64,000 nucleotides of DNA from Synergistales bacterium (GTDB lineage Bacteria; Synergistota; Synergistia; Synergistales; Aminithiophilaceae). Position 1 is the stretch's first letter; each line of letters starts with the position of its first letter. Below the pieces are notes generated by a model that had not been told where the DNA came from, searched no databases, and saw only the letters and a program-made list of their open reading frames with translations. The stretch is taken from positions 1 through 64,000 of the forward strand of contig JAHDQY010000010.1 in the NCBI GenBank assembly GCA_018433595.1, read 5' to 3'. The position numbers were made by a program, and so were the translations under genes. Below, one piece after another: positions 50,261 through 61,780 of the stretch.

Positions 50261-51451
50261 ATGTCCGATCGTCCCGTCAAAATCGTTCTCGTTGAAAAGG
50301 ATCCGCTGACGGCGCAACGAGTCGACCGCATCGTCCGTTCCTGTTCCGGTTTTCTCCAGGTCGCGTCTTTTTGCGACAGTGCGGAATTATCGCTTTATCT
50401 GGGGCGCTGTAAAGCAGATCTTCTCCTTTTTGGTTTTGACCTCCCCTGCTCTGATGTTTTCGAGAGCCTTTTTTCTCTCCGCTGTCATGATTACAACGTC
50501 GACTGTATCGTTTTCTCCTCCGATAACAGCCCGTCGACGATTCAGAAGGCCTTTCGCCTGGGGGTTTTCGATTTTCTTGTCAAGCCTTTCGGCGTCGATC
50601 GGTTTCGGCGTTCGCTCGTCGCGTACCGGCGCTACCGGAGGGCCTTCGAGGACTATCAGGACGGGCTCAGTCAGAGCGATCTGGATGAAAATCGCTTCGT
50701 TGAATCTCTCGGCGCCTCTTTACCCAAGGGACTTCACCGCTCTACGCTGAAAGCGGTGGAAGACTGCCTTTCCGATGCCTCCTGCGGTCTCTCCGCCTCT
50801 GACATCGCCGGGATCCTGGGCCTCTCGCGGGTGACGGTCCGTCGATACCTGGAGTTTCTCCGAGAGCGGGGCCATGTCGAACTCTGTCTTGATCGCAGCA
50901 GAGGGGGACGGCCGGGCCATCTCTTCTCGGCTTGCCCCGGGGAGGGAAACCGAACGGCGGAAGGAGAGACGAAGCGGCGCTGGAAAGCCGTGATCGACCT
51001 GGTCCGATTGGGTCAGATCGCGAGGGGCGAGACCGACCTTCTCGGCCGGGCCCTCGATCTCGTGTCGGACCGCCTGGCCCTCGACGCCGGGTCGGCCTGG
51101 ACCTTTGAGGCGGCGGCGGGGCGCTTTTCCTTGAGGGCGAGCCGGAACCTCACCGGAGACCGTACCGCTCCCGTTTTCGCAGATCCCCTCCTCTCCTTGA
51201 AAGGCCCTGTCGTCGCAGCCCCCGATTCCCTCTCGGGGATCCGGTCGGCCCGATTGGGATTCCCCTTCCTTCTGGGAGTTCCCTTTTGCCGGGGCGGGAA
51301 TCTTCTTGGCTTTCTCGAACTGGGTGCCCTCACCTTCCGGAAGCTGACCGAAGAGGATCTTCTGTTCCTGGAGACGCTCGGATTGGAACTGGGCAATGCC
51401 GTGACGCATTTCAGGGCCGAAGAGGCTCTCCGTCGCAGAGAGAGTCGCTGA
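50261..51451 (+). CDS. Response regulator-like protein fused to GAF domain, phospho-acceptor missing
   Basis: Residues 1-220 align with the response regulator at 54350 and residues 230-396 align with the N-terminal GAF domain of the kinase at 55045, ending at the point (RRRESR) where that kinase enters its PAS domains. The receiver has VEKDP for the paralogue's VEDDP, and the phospho-acceptor Asp is replaced by Gly (LLLFGFDLP versus LILLDLYLP). The Lys of FLVKPFG and the helix-turn-helix VTVRRYLEFLRERG are kept. So it may bind DNA and a GAF ligand without phosphorylation. ATG 50261 aligns with the paralogue start; an upstream in-frame TTG at 50183 also exists. Confidence 0.82.
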   Translation: MSDRPVKIVLVEKDPLTAQRVDRIVRSCSGFLQVASFCDSAELSLYLGRCKADLLLFGFDLPCSDVFESLFSLRCHDYNVDCIVFSSDNSPSTIQKAFRLGVFDFLVKPFGVDRFRRSLVAYRRYRRAFEDYQDGLSQSDLDENRFVESLGASLPKGLHRSTLKAVEDCLSDASCGLSASDIAGILGLSRVTVRRYLEFLRERGHVELCLDRSRGGRPGHLFSACPGEGNRTAEGETKRRWKAVIDLVRLGQIARGETDLLGRALDLVSDRLALDAGSAWTFEAAAGRFSLRASRNLTGDRTAPVFADPLLSLKGPVVAAPDSLSGIRSARLGFPFLLGVPFCRGGNLLGFLELGALTFRKLTEEDLLFLETLGLELGNAVTHFRAEEALRRRESR

Positions 51452-51463
51452 GGCGCCGTCTCC

Positions 51464-51503
51464 GACGAAGGAAGCCCGCATGGACGTGCGGGCCTCCTTC
51501 GTC
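51464..51503. terminator. 17-bp bidirectional hairpin
   Basis: Arms 51464-51480 and 51487-51503 pair with one mismatch. It separates the rightward regulator-GAF gene from the leftward cheW gene. Confidence 0.78.
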
Positions 51504-51524
51504 GCCTGTTTTGGAGGCTTGGGG

Positions 51525-51998
51525 CTACTCGGGGATGGAGTCCTCCAGGCGTTGCCGCTCCTTTTCCGAGAGGACCCGGGCCAGGTCGAGGAGGACGACG
51601 AGCCGTTCATCGACCTTGGCGACGCCGACGATCTGGTTCTCGTCGACGCTGCTTTCCATGAAGGCCAGCTCCTCGACGGGGCGGATCTCCTCTTCGGCGA
51701 CGCGGAGGATTTCGCTGACGCCGTCGACGACGATGCCGATCTGTCTGGCTCCCTGCTGGACGATGACGACCTTGCGCTGGTCGTCGGCTATCGACGAGGG
51801 AGCCATGGAAAATCGCGTCGCCAGGTCGACGAGGGTGACCAGCTCGCCCCGGAGGTTGATAATGCCCCGGATGAAGGCGGGGGCTCCGGGAAGGTTGCGG
51901 CACCCTTCGAAGCGGACGATCTCCCGGACGCCCGCGATATCGACGCCGAAGTACTCGCTGCCGAGGCTGAAGACGACGATCTGACTTTCCGCCGACAT
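51525..51998 (-). CDS. cheW: CheW chemotaxis coupling protein
   Basis: CheW links chemoreceptors to the kinase CheA. The 157-residue protein has the CheW fold: VVFSLGSEYFGVDIAGVREIV at the start, GIINLRGELVTLVDLATRF near 50-68 and VDERLVVLLDLARVL near the end. ATG 51998 has GGGAG nine bases upstream; an ATG at 52016 overlapping the receptor stop (ATGA) is an alternative. Coupled to the receptor gene before it, but no cheA or cheR is in the window. Confidence 0.9.
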   Translation of the reverse strand: MSAESQIVVFSLGSEYFGVDIAGVREIVRFEGCRNLPGAPAFIRGIINLRGELVTLVDLATRFSMAPSSIADDQRKVVIVQQGARQIGIVVDGVSEILRVAEEEIRPVEELAFMESSVDENQIVGVAKVDERLVVLLDLARVLSEKERQRLEDSIPE

Positions 51999-52012
51999 GG
52001 CCGCGGTCTCCC

Positions 52013-54037
52013 TCATCGCTTCTGGACCGGGACGAGGCCGGCCCTGTCGTTGCCGAGGCGGAAGAAGGCCATGCGCTGCAGCAGATCCTCGCTGGCCTGG
52101 GCGAGCTCCTCCGCTCCCAGGGCGATGCGTTCGCCGGCCTGTCCCACTTCGGTCGTCTGGTCCTTGAGGTTTTTGGCCAGGGCGCTCGATTCGTTGACCT
52201 TGTTCGCCATGTCCTGGATGGCCGAGGCGATCTCCTCGCTGGAGGCGGCCTGTTCCTCGCTCACGGCGGCCACGTCCTGCGTCGAGCCGGCGATTTTCTC
52301 CAGTGCCTCCAGGATGAGGGTGATCTTGTCGGAGACGTCGTGGACGAGGTCCTTGACGTCGAGGGAGCCCTTTTGGTTGCGCTCCGCCCCTTCTTTGACG
52401 GCGGCCAGATCGGAGGCGATGGAGGCGGCCAGATCGGCGATGTTCCGGGCGGCTTCGTTGGATTCTTCGGCGAGCTTGCGGACCTCTTCGGCGACGACGG
52501 CGAACCCGCGGCCGTGTTCTCCGGCCCGGGCCGCCTCGATGGCGGCGTTCAAGGCGAGCAGGTTCGTCTGGTCGGCGATGCCCGAAATGGTGCCGACGAT
52601 CTTCTGGATGTGGGCCGCCTTGCCGGCCAGCCCCGTGACGGCCTGGGCCGACGCCTCGATCTCCTGGGCCGAGGCGCTGACGGTTACCACCGCCTTTTTG
52701 GCAGCCTCCATGCCCGTCTCTCCGGCCTTGCGGGCCCCTTCGACCTCTTCGGAGACCTCGCTGCTCCGCGTCGCCGCCGTTGTGGCTCCGGAGGCCACCT
52801 CTTCGACGGAGGCGTTCAGCTCCTGGCCGATGGCGGCGAGGTTTTCCATGGCGGCTCCCGCCGCTTCGGTGCTGGATTGAGCCTCTTCGATGCCGGCGTG
52901 GGTCTCCTCGGCGAGGGCGGCGAACTCCTGGGCCTTCTGAGTCAGCTCGTCGGCGATGGCGTTGACGGCGGAGAAGGATTCGGAGAGATGGGCTCGGCTC
53001 TTCTCCAGCGAGAGGCTTAGGTCCTTCACCTCGGCGATGGAGCTTCTGACCTCGACGGGGCTGGCCAGATCCCCTTCGGCGAGGGCCTCCATACGGTTTT
53101 TGATGATCGTTACGGGGCGGGAGATGGCGCCGGCGAAGAAGAAGGAGACGGCGATGACGACGAGAGCCACCATCGCCGAGGCGATGAGGATCATGTTGCG
53201 CAAGGCGCGCACCGGGGTCAGGAACTCCTCTTCGGGCGTCGTGATCGCCACCAGCCACTTCGTGAAGGGGACGGGGGCGTAGGCGTTCACCTGTTTCTGC
53301 CCGTTGAAACGGTAGGCCACTCTGCCCACCTGACCCGTGAGACCGTCGCGCATGGCCTTGGCCAGTTCGGAGGGGACGCTGTCGCTTTCGACGGTGGCGT
53401 TGAGCTTGCCCAGGAGATCGGCCTTGGGGTGAGCGACAAGGACGCCCTTCCTGTCGAGGAGATAGCCGTAGCCCGTCTGCCCCCATCGGATGGAGGCCAC
53501 CTCCTCGGCGATCGACTCCAGCGTGATCGATCCGACGAGGACGCCGACGACGCCCTCAGCAGGCCGAAGGATGGGCGAGGCGACATAAAAGGTCAGCGCC
53601 CCCGTCGCGCGGTCGACGAGGGGGTCGGAGACGACGGTCTTTTGGTCCCTCACGGCGCCGATGAAGTAGTCCCTGTCCTTGATGTTGACGTTCTGGACGT
53701 CCCGGTTGACGATGCGGACCGCGCCGTCGGGGTCGGCGACGAAGATCTCCGAGAAATCGTAGGCGGCGTAAAGGGGGGCCAGCGACGGCTCCGCCGCGGC
53801 CCAGTTCATGGCTCGGACGACGTTGCGCTCGGCCTGCGTCTCGATGATCATGGCCCGCTCCCGCAGGTAGGAGTCCACCTGGATCGCAAGGGCCTCCGCC
53901 AGGGCGTCCCCCTCCTTCCAGGACGCGTCGAGAACGGCTTTCTGAGAGCGGTTCATGGAGACGAAGCCGACTATGGCCATGGCCGAAAGGGCGACGAGAA
54001 GAAAGGTCGTGATCAGGATTCCGCGAAGAGATTTCAT
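52013..54037 (-). CDS. Methyl-accepting chemotaxis protein with Cache sensor (receptor 2)
   Basis: 674 residues: N-terminal helix about 8-28, dCache_1-type sensor to about 280 (with [23 protein letters not shown], a typical Cache signature), second helix near 285-305, HAMP, then the signalling domain with [38 protein letters not shown] 54037 lies eight bases after GGAGGTG. In operon with cheW; divergent from the regulator-kinase pair, suggesting that receptor and two-component system sense related cues. A scrap of a paralogous receptor remains at 50066. Confidence 0.93.
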   Translation of the reverse strand: MKSLRGILITTFLLVALSAMAIVGFVSMNRSQKAVLDASWKEGDALAEALAIQVDSYLRERAMIIETQAERNVVRAMNWAAAEPSLAPLYAAYDFSEIFVADPDGAVRIVNRDVQNVNIKDRDYFIGAVRDQKTVVSDPLVDRATGALTFYVASPILRPAEGVVGVLVGSITLESIAEEVASIRWGQTGYGYLLDRKGVLVAHPKADLLGKLNATVESDSVPSELAKAMRDGLTGQVGRVAYRFNGQKQVNAYAPVPFTKWLVAITTPEEEFLTPVRALRNMILIASAMVALVVIAVSFFFAGAISRPVTIIKNRMEALAEGDLASPVEVRSSIAEVKDLSLSLEKSRAHLSESFSAVNAIADELTQKAQEFAALAEETHAGIEEAQSSTEAAGAAMENLAAIGQELNASVEEVASGATTAATRSSEVSEEVEGARKAGETGMEAAKKAVVTVSASAQEIEASAQAVTGLAGKAAHIQKIVGTISGIADQTNLLALNAAIEAARAGEHGRGFAVVAEEVRKLAEESNEAARNIADLAASIASDLAAVKEGAERNQKGSLDVKDLVHDVSDKITLILEALEKIAGSTQDVAAVSEEQAASSEEIASAIQDMANKVNESSALAKNLKDQTTEVGQAGERIALGAEELAQASEDLLQRMAFFRLGNDRAGLVPVQKR

Positions 54038-54199
54038 CGATGGCACCTCCAGTGTCGATTCAGGAATGGATTAGAGAGTGATTGAAAAAATGAAAAACAG
54101 CCGATATTCCCTCGCTTCACGCTCTGACGGTTTTTCCCGCCGAAGGATCTGCCGCCGACGGGTGGAAAGAGATTAACAGGGAGAGGGCGCCCCTCCCAG

Positions 54200-54349
54200 A
54201 GGCAATGACGAACAGTATGAACAAAAGGTGGCCGGGTCGGAGCGAAGAAGAACTTCGGGGCAAGGTGCAATAAGGTAAAATCATGAGAGATAAGGGCGGA
54301 GGGGTCTTGTCGGACCGTTCGTCCCGGTTTGGAAGGTGGTGCTGCACTC
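54200..54349 (+). promoter_or_regulatory. Control region of the regulator-kinase operon
   Basis: The direct repeat GAACA-GTAT-GAACA (54210-54223) matches that before the paralogous gene. A -10 TAAAAT lies at 54276-54281, aligning with the paralogue's TATAAT. The rest of the 312-base gap to the receptor gene shows no gene. Confidence 0.5.
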
Positions 54350-55044
54350 ATGTCCGACGGTCTCATCGACGTCGTTTTCGTCGAAGACGATCCGCTGGCC
54401 GCACAGATCAACGGCCACGCCGTCCGATGCTGCCCCGGCTTCCGCCTGGCCGCCTCCTTTTGTGACGGCGGCGAGCTTCTGGCCTATCTCGATCGCCATA
54501 AGGCCGATCTGATTCTTCTTGACCTCTACCTTCCCCACGTCGACGGTCTCGAGGCCGTCTCGGCCCTTCGTCGGCGCCGTGTCGGCGTCGACTATATCGT
54601 CCTCTCCTCCGACAACGATCCGTCGACGATCCGGGAGGCCCTTCGTCTGGGGGCCTTCGACTACCTGGTCAAGCCCTGCAGCGCCGAACGGCTCCGTCGC
54701 TCCCTCCAGTCCTACCGGCGCTACCGGGAGACCCTCGAAGAGCGCCCGGCGGGACTCAGTCAGAAGGACCTCGACGGTCTTCGCTCCAGCGAGTCCCTTG
54801 GCGAGACCCTCCCCAAGGGGCTGCACTCCCTCACCCTGAAGGCCGTTGAAGACTGCCTTGCCGGGGCCTCATTCCCCCTTTCTGCCTCCGATGTCGCCGA
54901 AGCCCTGGCCCTCTCGCGGGTGACGGCCCGGCGCTACCTGGAGTTCCTCCAGCGGGAGGGCCGGGCCGAGCTCCGCCTCGATCGCAGCGGCGGCGGGCGC
55001 CCGGCCCATCTCTTCGTGGCCCGGACGGAAAGGAAGTCCGAGCC

Positions 55045-55048
<4 letters not shown>
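54350..55048 (+). CDS. Response regulator with C-terminal helix-turn-helix (CitB/DcuR-like)
   Basis: Receiver domain with VEDDP acidic residues near 9-13, phospho-acceptor D58 in LLDLYLPHVDG and the Lys of YLVKPCS near 108. The C-terminal output region (LSASDVAEALALSRVTARRYLEFLQREG) is a helix-turn-helix of the type seen in CitB, DpiA and DcuR regulators of organic acid use. 232 residues. GTGA overlap with the hybrid kinase gene indicates a cognate pair. Target promoters are not known, though the shared direct repeat upstream suggests autoregulation. Confidence 0.9.
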
Positions 55049-57792
<2,744 letters not shown>

Positions 57793-57893
57793 CGGTGCCT
57801 TCCGTTGAATCTACTCTTGGAGGGGTCTTGAGATTCTTCAGTTTCGGCAAGAGGACGGTTAAGCTGTCGTCGACCCCACGAGGGAGGTGGCCC

Positions 57894-59207
57894 ATGTTTT
57901 CACTGAAGGAGTTTTTGCGCAGAGAGGTCCGGCCCGCCCTGGGCTGTACCGAGCCCGGAGCCGTCGCGCTGGCGGCGGCCCGGGCCGCCGAAGAGCTTTC
58001 GAGGCGTTCTGCCGTTGAGGCTGTCGAGATTCGAGTCAGCGCCAGCCTTTTCAAGAATGGCGTCGATGTCGCTGTCCCCGGGGGTCAGGGGGCGAGGGGG
58101 ATCCCTTTGGCCGCCGCCCTGGGGGTGCTCTGCGGCCGTTCCGCCCGGGGGCTGGAGGCGCTGGGCGAATGCCGAAGCGATCACCTGGAGCAGGCCCGAC
58201 TCTGGCTCGACAGGGGGCTCATCTCTCTCTGCTGTGACGAGGCCCATTCGGGCGTCTATGCCGAGGTGCGCCTTGTCGGACCGGACGAGGAGGCCCGCTG
58301 CGTCATCGAAGGGGGGCACAGCCGGATCGCCCTCGTCGAACGCAACGGAGAGGAGGTCTTCCGCGAGGTTCCTGCGGGAAGCGATGGAGGCCCCGACTGC
58401 CAGGCCCTGCTGGGGTCCGGCTCCTTCGAGGCCCTCTTTGACCTCGTCGACGGACTCGACGACGAGGACGAGGCCTTCCTCCTCCAGGGGGCGGCCCTCA
58501 ACGGGGCCGTCGCCGAGGCCGGGCTGGACGAGCGGCTTCCTTCCCGCCTCGGGCTGACCCGGAGCCTGAAGGCGCTTCTGGACGAAGAGGTCCTTCCCGA
58601 CGATCTGGGAACCCGAATCCGCCTGACCTGCTGCGCCGCCGCCGAGGCCCGCATGTGTGGCGTGCCTCTGGCCGTCATGAGCAGCGCCGGGAGCGGCAAT
58701 CACGGCATCACGGCCATTCTGCCCGTGGCGCTGCTGGCCCGGTCGCTGGGGGCGACGTCCCGCGAGACGGCCCGTGCCCTGGCCCTGAGCCATCTGGCGA
58801 CGAGCTTCGTCAAGGGAAACACGGGGCGCCTCACGCCTGTCTGCGGCTGCGCCGTGGCCGCAGGGGCGGGGGCGGCCGTCGGGATGACCTGGCTGCTGAC
58901 GGAGGACCGTCAGTCCTGTGCCGTCGCCGTCAAGACCCTTCTGGCCGACCTGGCGGGACTGGTCTGCGACGGCGCCAAGGAGAGCTGCGCCCTCAAGGTG
59001 GCCACGGCGGCACATGAGGCCTACCTGGCGGCCCTGCTGGCCCGGAGGGGAAGCGGCGTCACCTCCCCCCAGGGACTTGCCGACGAGTCCGTCGCCGTCA
59101 CGGCGGCCAACATGGGCCGGCTCAATCGGGAGGGAATGGCCGGCGCCGATGCCGTCATCCTCGACATCCTCGACGAGAGAATGAAACGGGACCGTTCCTC
59201 CTGCTGA
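57894..59207 (+). CDS. L-cysteine desulfidase-like protein (UPF0597/YhaM, CyuA family)
   Basis: Family members break L-cysteine to pyruvate, ammonia and sulfide with an Fe-S centre; some act as serine dehydratases. The 437-residue protein carries the whole signature: PALGCTEPGAVALAAA near 14-29, SSAGSGNHGI near 262, PVCGCAVAAGAGAAVG near 320 and CDGAKESCALKV near 362, giving the Cys ligands. ATG 57894 after GGGAGGTGG is preferred to the distant frame start. It may supply energy and sulfide from cysteine, matching an amino-acid fermenter. Followed by ptsI. Confidence 0.88.
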   Translation: MFSLKEFLRREVRPALGCTEPGAVALAAARAAEELSRRSAVEAVEIRVSASLFKNGVDVAVPGGQGARGIPLAAALGVLCGRSARGLEALGECRSDHLEQARLWLDRGLISLCCDEAHSGVYAEVRLVGPDEEARCVIEGGHSRIALVERNGEEVFREVPAGSDGGPDCQALLGSGSFEALFDLVDGLDDEDEAFLLQGAALNGAVAEAGLDERLPSRLGLTRSLKALLDEEVLPDDLGTRIRLTCCAAAEARMCGVPLAVMSSAGSGNHGITAILPVALLARSLGATSRETARALALSHLATSFVKGNTGRLTPVCGCAVAAGAGAAVGMTWLLTEDRQSCAVAVKTLLADLAGLVCDGAKESCALKVATAAHEAYLAALLARRGSGVTSPQGLADESVAVTAANMGRLNREGMAGADAVILDILDERMKRDRSSC

Positions 59208-59261
59208 TCACGAGAGGCCGAAGATCGCTATCCGCTATCCGTTAAACGAAAGGTGAGAAAG

Positions 59262-60998
59262 ATGTCCCAATTCTTCCATGGCGTTGCCCTGTCTCCGGGA
59301 ATCGGCATCGGATCCGTCGTCCTTCTTGCCCCCATGGCCTTCGAGGAGGAGGGGCGGGAGGTCCCCGACGCGGGACGCTCCGCCGAGCTGGAGCGCCTCG
59401 AAAGGGCCTTGGATGTCTCCGAGGCGGCTCTGATCCGCCTCGAAGAGGAGGCAACGGAGCGTCTCGGTCCTGACAAGGCGGCTCTTTTCGGGGCTCATCG
59501 TCTGATGCTCCGCGATCCCATGCTCGTCGATGCCCTTCGGGAGGCCGTTTCCGAAGGGAAAGACGCCGCCGACGCCGTCGTCGCCAAGACGGCCGAGATC
59601 AGGGCTCTTTTCGAGGGGCTTCCCGATCCCTACCTGAGGGAGCGAGGTGCCGACGTGGAAGACGTGGGGCGGCGCCTTTTCCGGGCCCTCAAGGGACTGC
59701 CCGATCCGGCCGAGCTCTCCGGCGGCGAGGGGGCTCCCTTTGTCGTCGTCGCCCGGGACCTGGCCCCTTCCGATACGGCCCTTCTCGATCCGGCCGCCGT
59801 GGCGGCCCTTGTCACCGAACAGGGGGGGCCGACGAGCCATACGGCCATCATCGCCCAGTCTATGGCCATTCCGGCCGTGTCGGCCGTCGAAGGCGCCCTG
59901 GAACGCTTTCCCCAGGGAGCTTGCGCCGTTGTCGACGGCCTGAGGGGGGCCGTCGTCGTCGACCCCGACGAGACGGAGCTGGCGGAATTCCGGCGGGCCC
60001 GGGAGCGATTCTTCCTCGAGCGCGACGAGGCCGAGATCTTGAAGGATCTTCCGGCGGTGACGGCCGACGGCGTCGGCCTGGGGCTCTGGGGGAACATCGC
60101 CGGACCCGGCGAGGCCCGGGAGGTGCCGGCCCGAGGCGGCACCGGCGTCGGGCTCTTCCGGACGGAATTTCTCTACATGGGGCGCGGCGAACCGCCGACG
60201 GAGGAAGAGCAGCTTGGGGCTTACCGGGAGGCCCTGGAGGCTCTGGCCCCCCATCCTGTCACGATCCGGACCCTCGATGCCGGAGGAGACAAGAAGATTC
60301 CCTACCTGGCCTCTCTCGTCGGGCCGGAGGCCAATCCCTTTCTGGGCTATCGGGCCATCCGGATCTGCCTCGACCACCCCGAAATCTTCAAACCCCAGCT
60401 TCGGGCCCTGCTGAGGGCGGCTGTGTCCGGCAACCTCTGGCTCATGTTTCCCATGATCGTCGATCTCGACGAGTTGCAGGCGGCCAAGGCCCAGCTCGAC
60501 GCCTGCGCTGCCGAGCTGGCGGCCGAGGGGCTCCCCTGGGCGCGGCCCGCCAAGGTCGGCGTCATGATCGAGACGCCGGGGGCCGTCTTGCTCGCCGAGG
60601 AGCTGGCCCGAGAGGTCGACTTTTTCTCCGTAGGCACCAACGATCTCACCCAGTATCTTCTCGCGGCCGACAGGATGAATCCCAAACTGAAGCGGCTTCA
60701 GGACCCCCTGCACCCCTCTCTGATCCGGGCGCTCGCCGCTGTCGCCGGGGCGGCGTCGAGCGCCCGGATCGAACTGGGCATGTGCGGCGAGATGGCCGGC
60801 GATCCCCGGGCCCTGCCTCTTCTGGTCGCCTTGGGCTTTCGGGAGCTTTCGATGACGCCGTCCCGGATTCCATGGGTCAAGAAGGCCCTGAGGGAGCTTG
60901 AGGCCCGCAACCTTGAAGGGCTTGCCGACGTGGCTCTCAAGGCATCGACGGCACAAAAGCTGCAACGCTGTCTGTCGGAACTGGCCGGGCGGCGATGA
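59262..60998 (+). CDS. ptsI: Phosphoenolpyruvate-protein phosphotransferase (PTS enzyme I)
   Basis: Enzyme I passes phosphate from PEP to HPr. The N-terminal HPr-binding domain leads to the phosphohistidine H193 in GGPTSHTAIIAQS. The PEP-binding barrel has GVGLFRTEFLYMG near 290-302, TLDAGGDKKIPYL near 340, GVMIETPGAV near 430 and the C-terminal cysteine in LGMCGEMAGD near 505. Start at ATG 59262, six bases after AAAGGTGAGA. 578 residues, full. No HPr or enzyme II genes are next to it. The stop overlaps the following broken gene (ATGA). Confidence 0.95.
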   Translation: MSQFFHGVALSPGIGIGSVVLLAPMAFEEEGREVPDAGRSAELERLERALDVSEAALIRLEEEATERLGPDKAALFGAHRLMLRDPMLVDALREAVSEGKDAADAVVAKTAEIRALFEGLPDPYLRERGADVEDVGRRLFRALKGLPDPAELSGGEGAPFVVVARDLAPSDTALLDPAAVAALVTEQGGPTSHTAIIAQSMAIPAVSAVEGALERFPQGACAVVDGLRGAVVVDPDETELAEFRRARERFFLERDEAEILKDLPAVTADGVGLGLWGNIAGPGEAREVPARGGTGVGLFRTEFLYMGRGEPPTEEEQLGAYREALEALAPHPVTIRTLDAGGDKKIPYLASLVGPEANPFLGYRAIRICLDHPEIFKPQLRALLRAAVSGNLWLMFPMIVDLDELQAAKAQLDACAAELAAEGLPWARPAKVGVMIETPGAVLLAEELAREVDFFSVGTNDLTQYLLAADRMNPKLKRLQDPLHPSLIRALAAVAGAASSARIELGMCGEMAGDPRALPLLVALGFRELSMTPSRIPWVKKALRELEARNLEGLADVALKASTAQKLQRCLSELAGRR

Positions 60999-61780
60999 AG
61001 CTTTCTGTCGCGAGGATCCTGCCCTCTGCGGGCCTCCTCCTGGGCGCCGCCCTTGTCCTGCGTTTCTTCGCGTCCCCTCCCGAGGTGACGGTGGGCGTTC
61101 TCTACTGCGACTGTCCACCCTACCTTGCGACGGAGGTCGACATGCTTTCGACGGCCCAGGCCTACGTCGACTGGTACAACGGCAAGGGTGGCCCGATCCG
61201 GCTCCGGCTCGGAGCTGGCGGAAGCGGCGGCTTCCCATGCCGAACGGCTCCGCATTCCCCTAATGAGCCCGACGGCCCAGACCGAAAAACTTCAGGGGAG
61301 GGACGACTGGTTTTTCCGCGTGCAGAAGCCTTTGAGCCGGACGGTGGAGCGGACCGCGGCCCTTCTGTGCTTCCTTGAGGCCGATCGGGTCATCGCCTTC
61401 GTCTCCGACAACAACGAGGCCTACGCCCTGGAGACGGTCCGTCGCACCCGGGAGGCCGCCGGCCTGGCTGTGGAGATCGTCGATGCCGACGGCGACTTTG
61501 CCTCCCGCTGGACCTGGATGGCTTCCATTCCGGCGCCTCCTGCGGTCTGGATCGTCGCCGCTCCGGAGACGAGCTTCTGGATCTGCCGGCAGGTCCACGA
61601 GCTCTGGCCCGAATCGGCGCTAATCCTCTCCATCTGGTCCCTTTCCAGCGGGCATTGGCGCCCCGATCCATCGCCGGGGCGGGCTGGTCCGTCGCGCTCG
61701 ACGCCTGGGGCGATCCCCAGGGCAGTCCGCGCGTTTTCCGGCGGGACTCTCGGGGCGTCGAGGAGGTCTTCCTGCCGTGA
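60995..61780 (+). pseudogene. Broken periplasmic solute-binding protein gene
   Basis: Starting at ATG 60995 (overlapping ptsI) is a signal-anchor and then VTVGVLYCDCPPYL, like the first lobe of a Leu/Ile/Val-type binding protein. Near 61205 the reading shifts by one base with loss of roughly a few dozen codons; the frame then reads ELAEAAASHAERLRIPLMSPTAQTEKL and continues to about 61650. There a missing G in a G-run shifts back to the first frame, which ends VEEVFLP at TGA 61778-61780. Two lesions, one a deletion, indicate decay rather than a sequencing slip. Confidence 0.75.
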
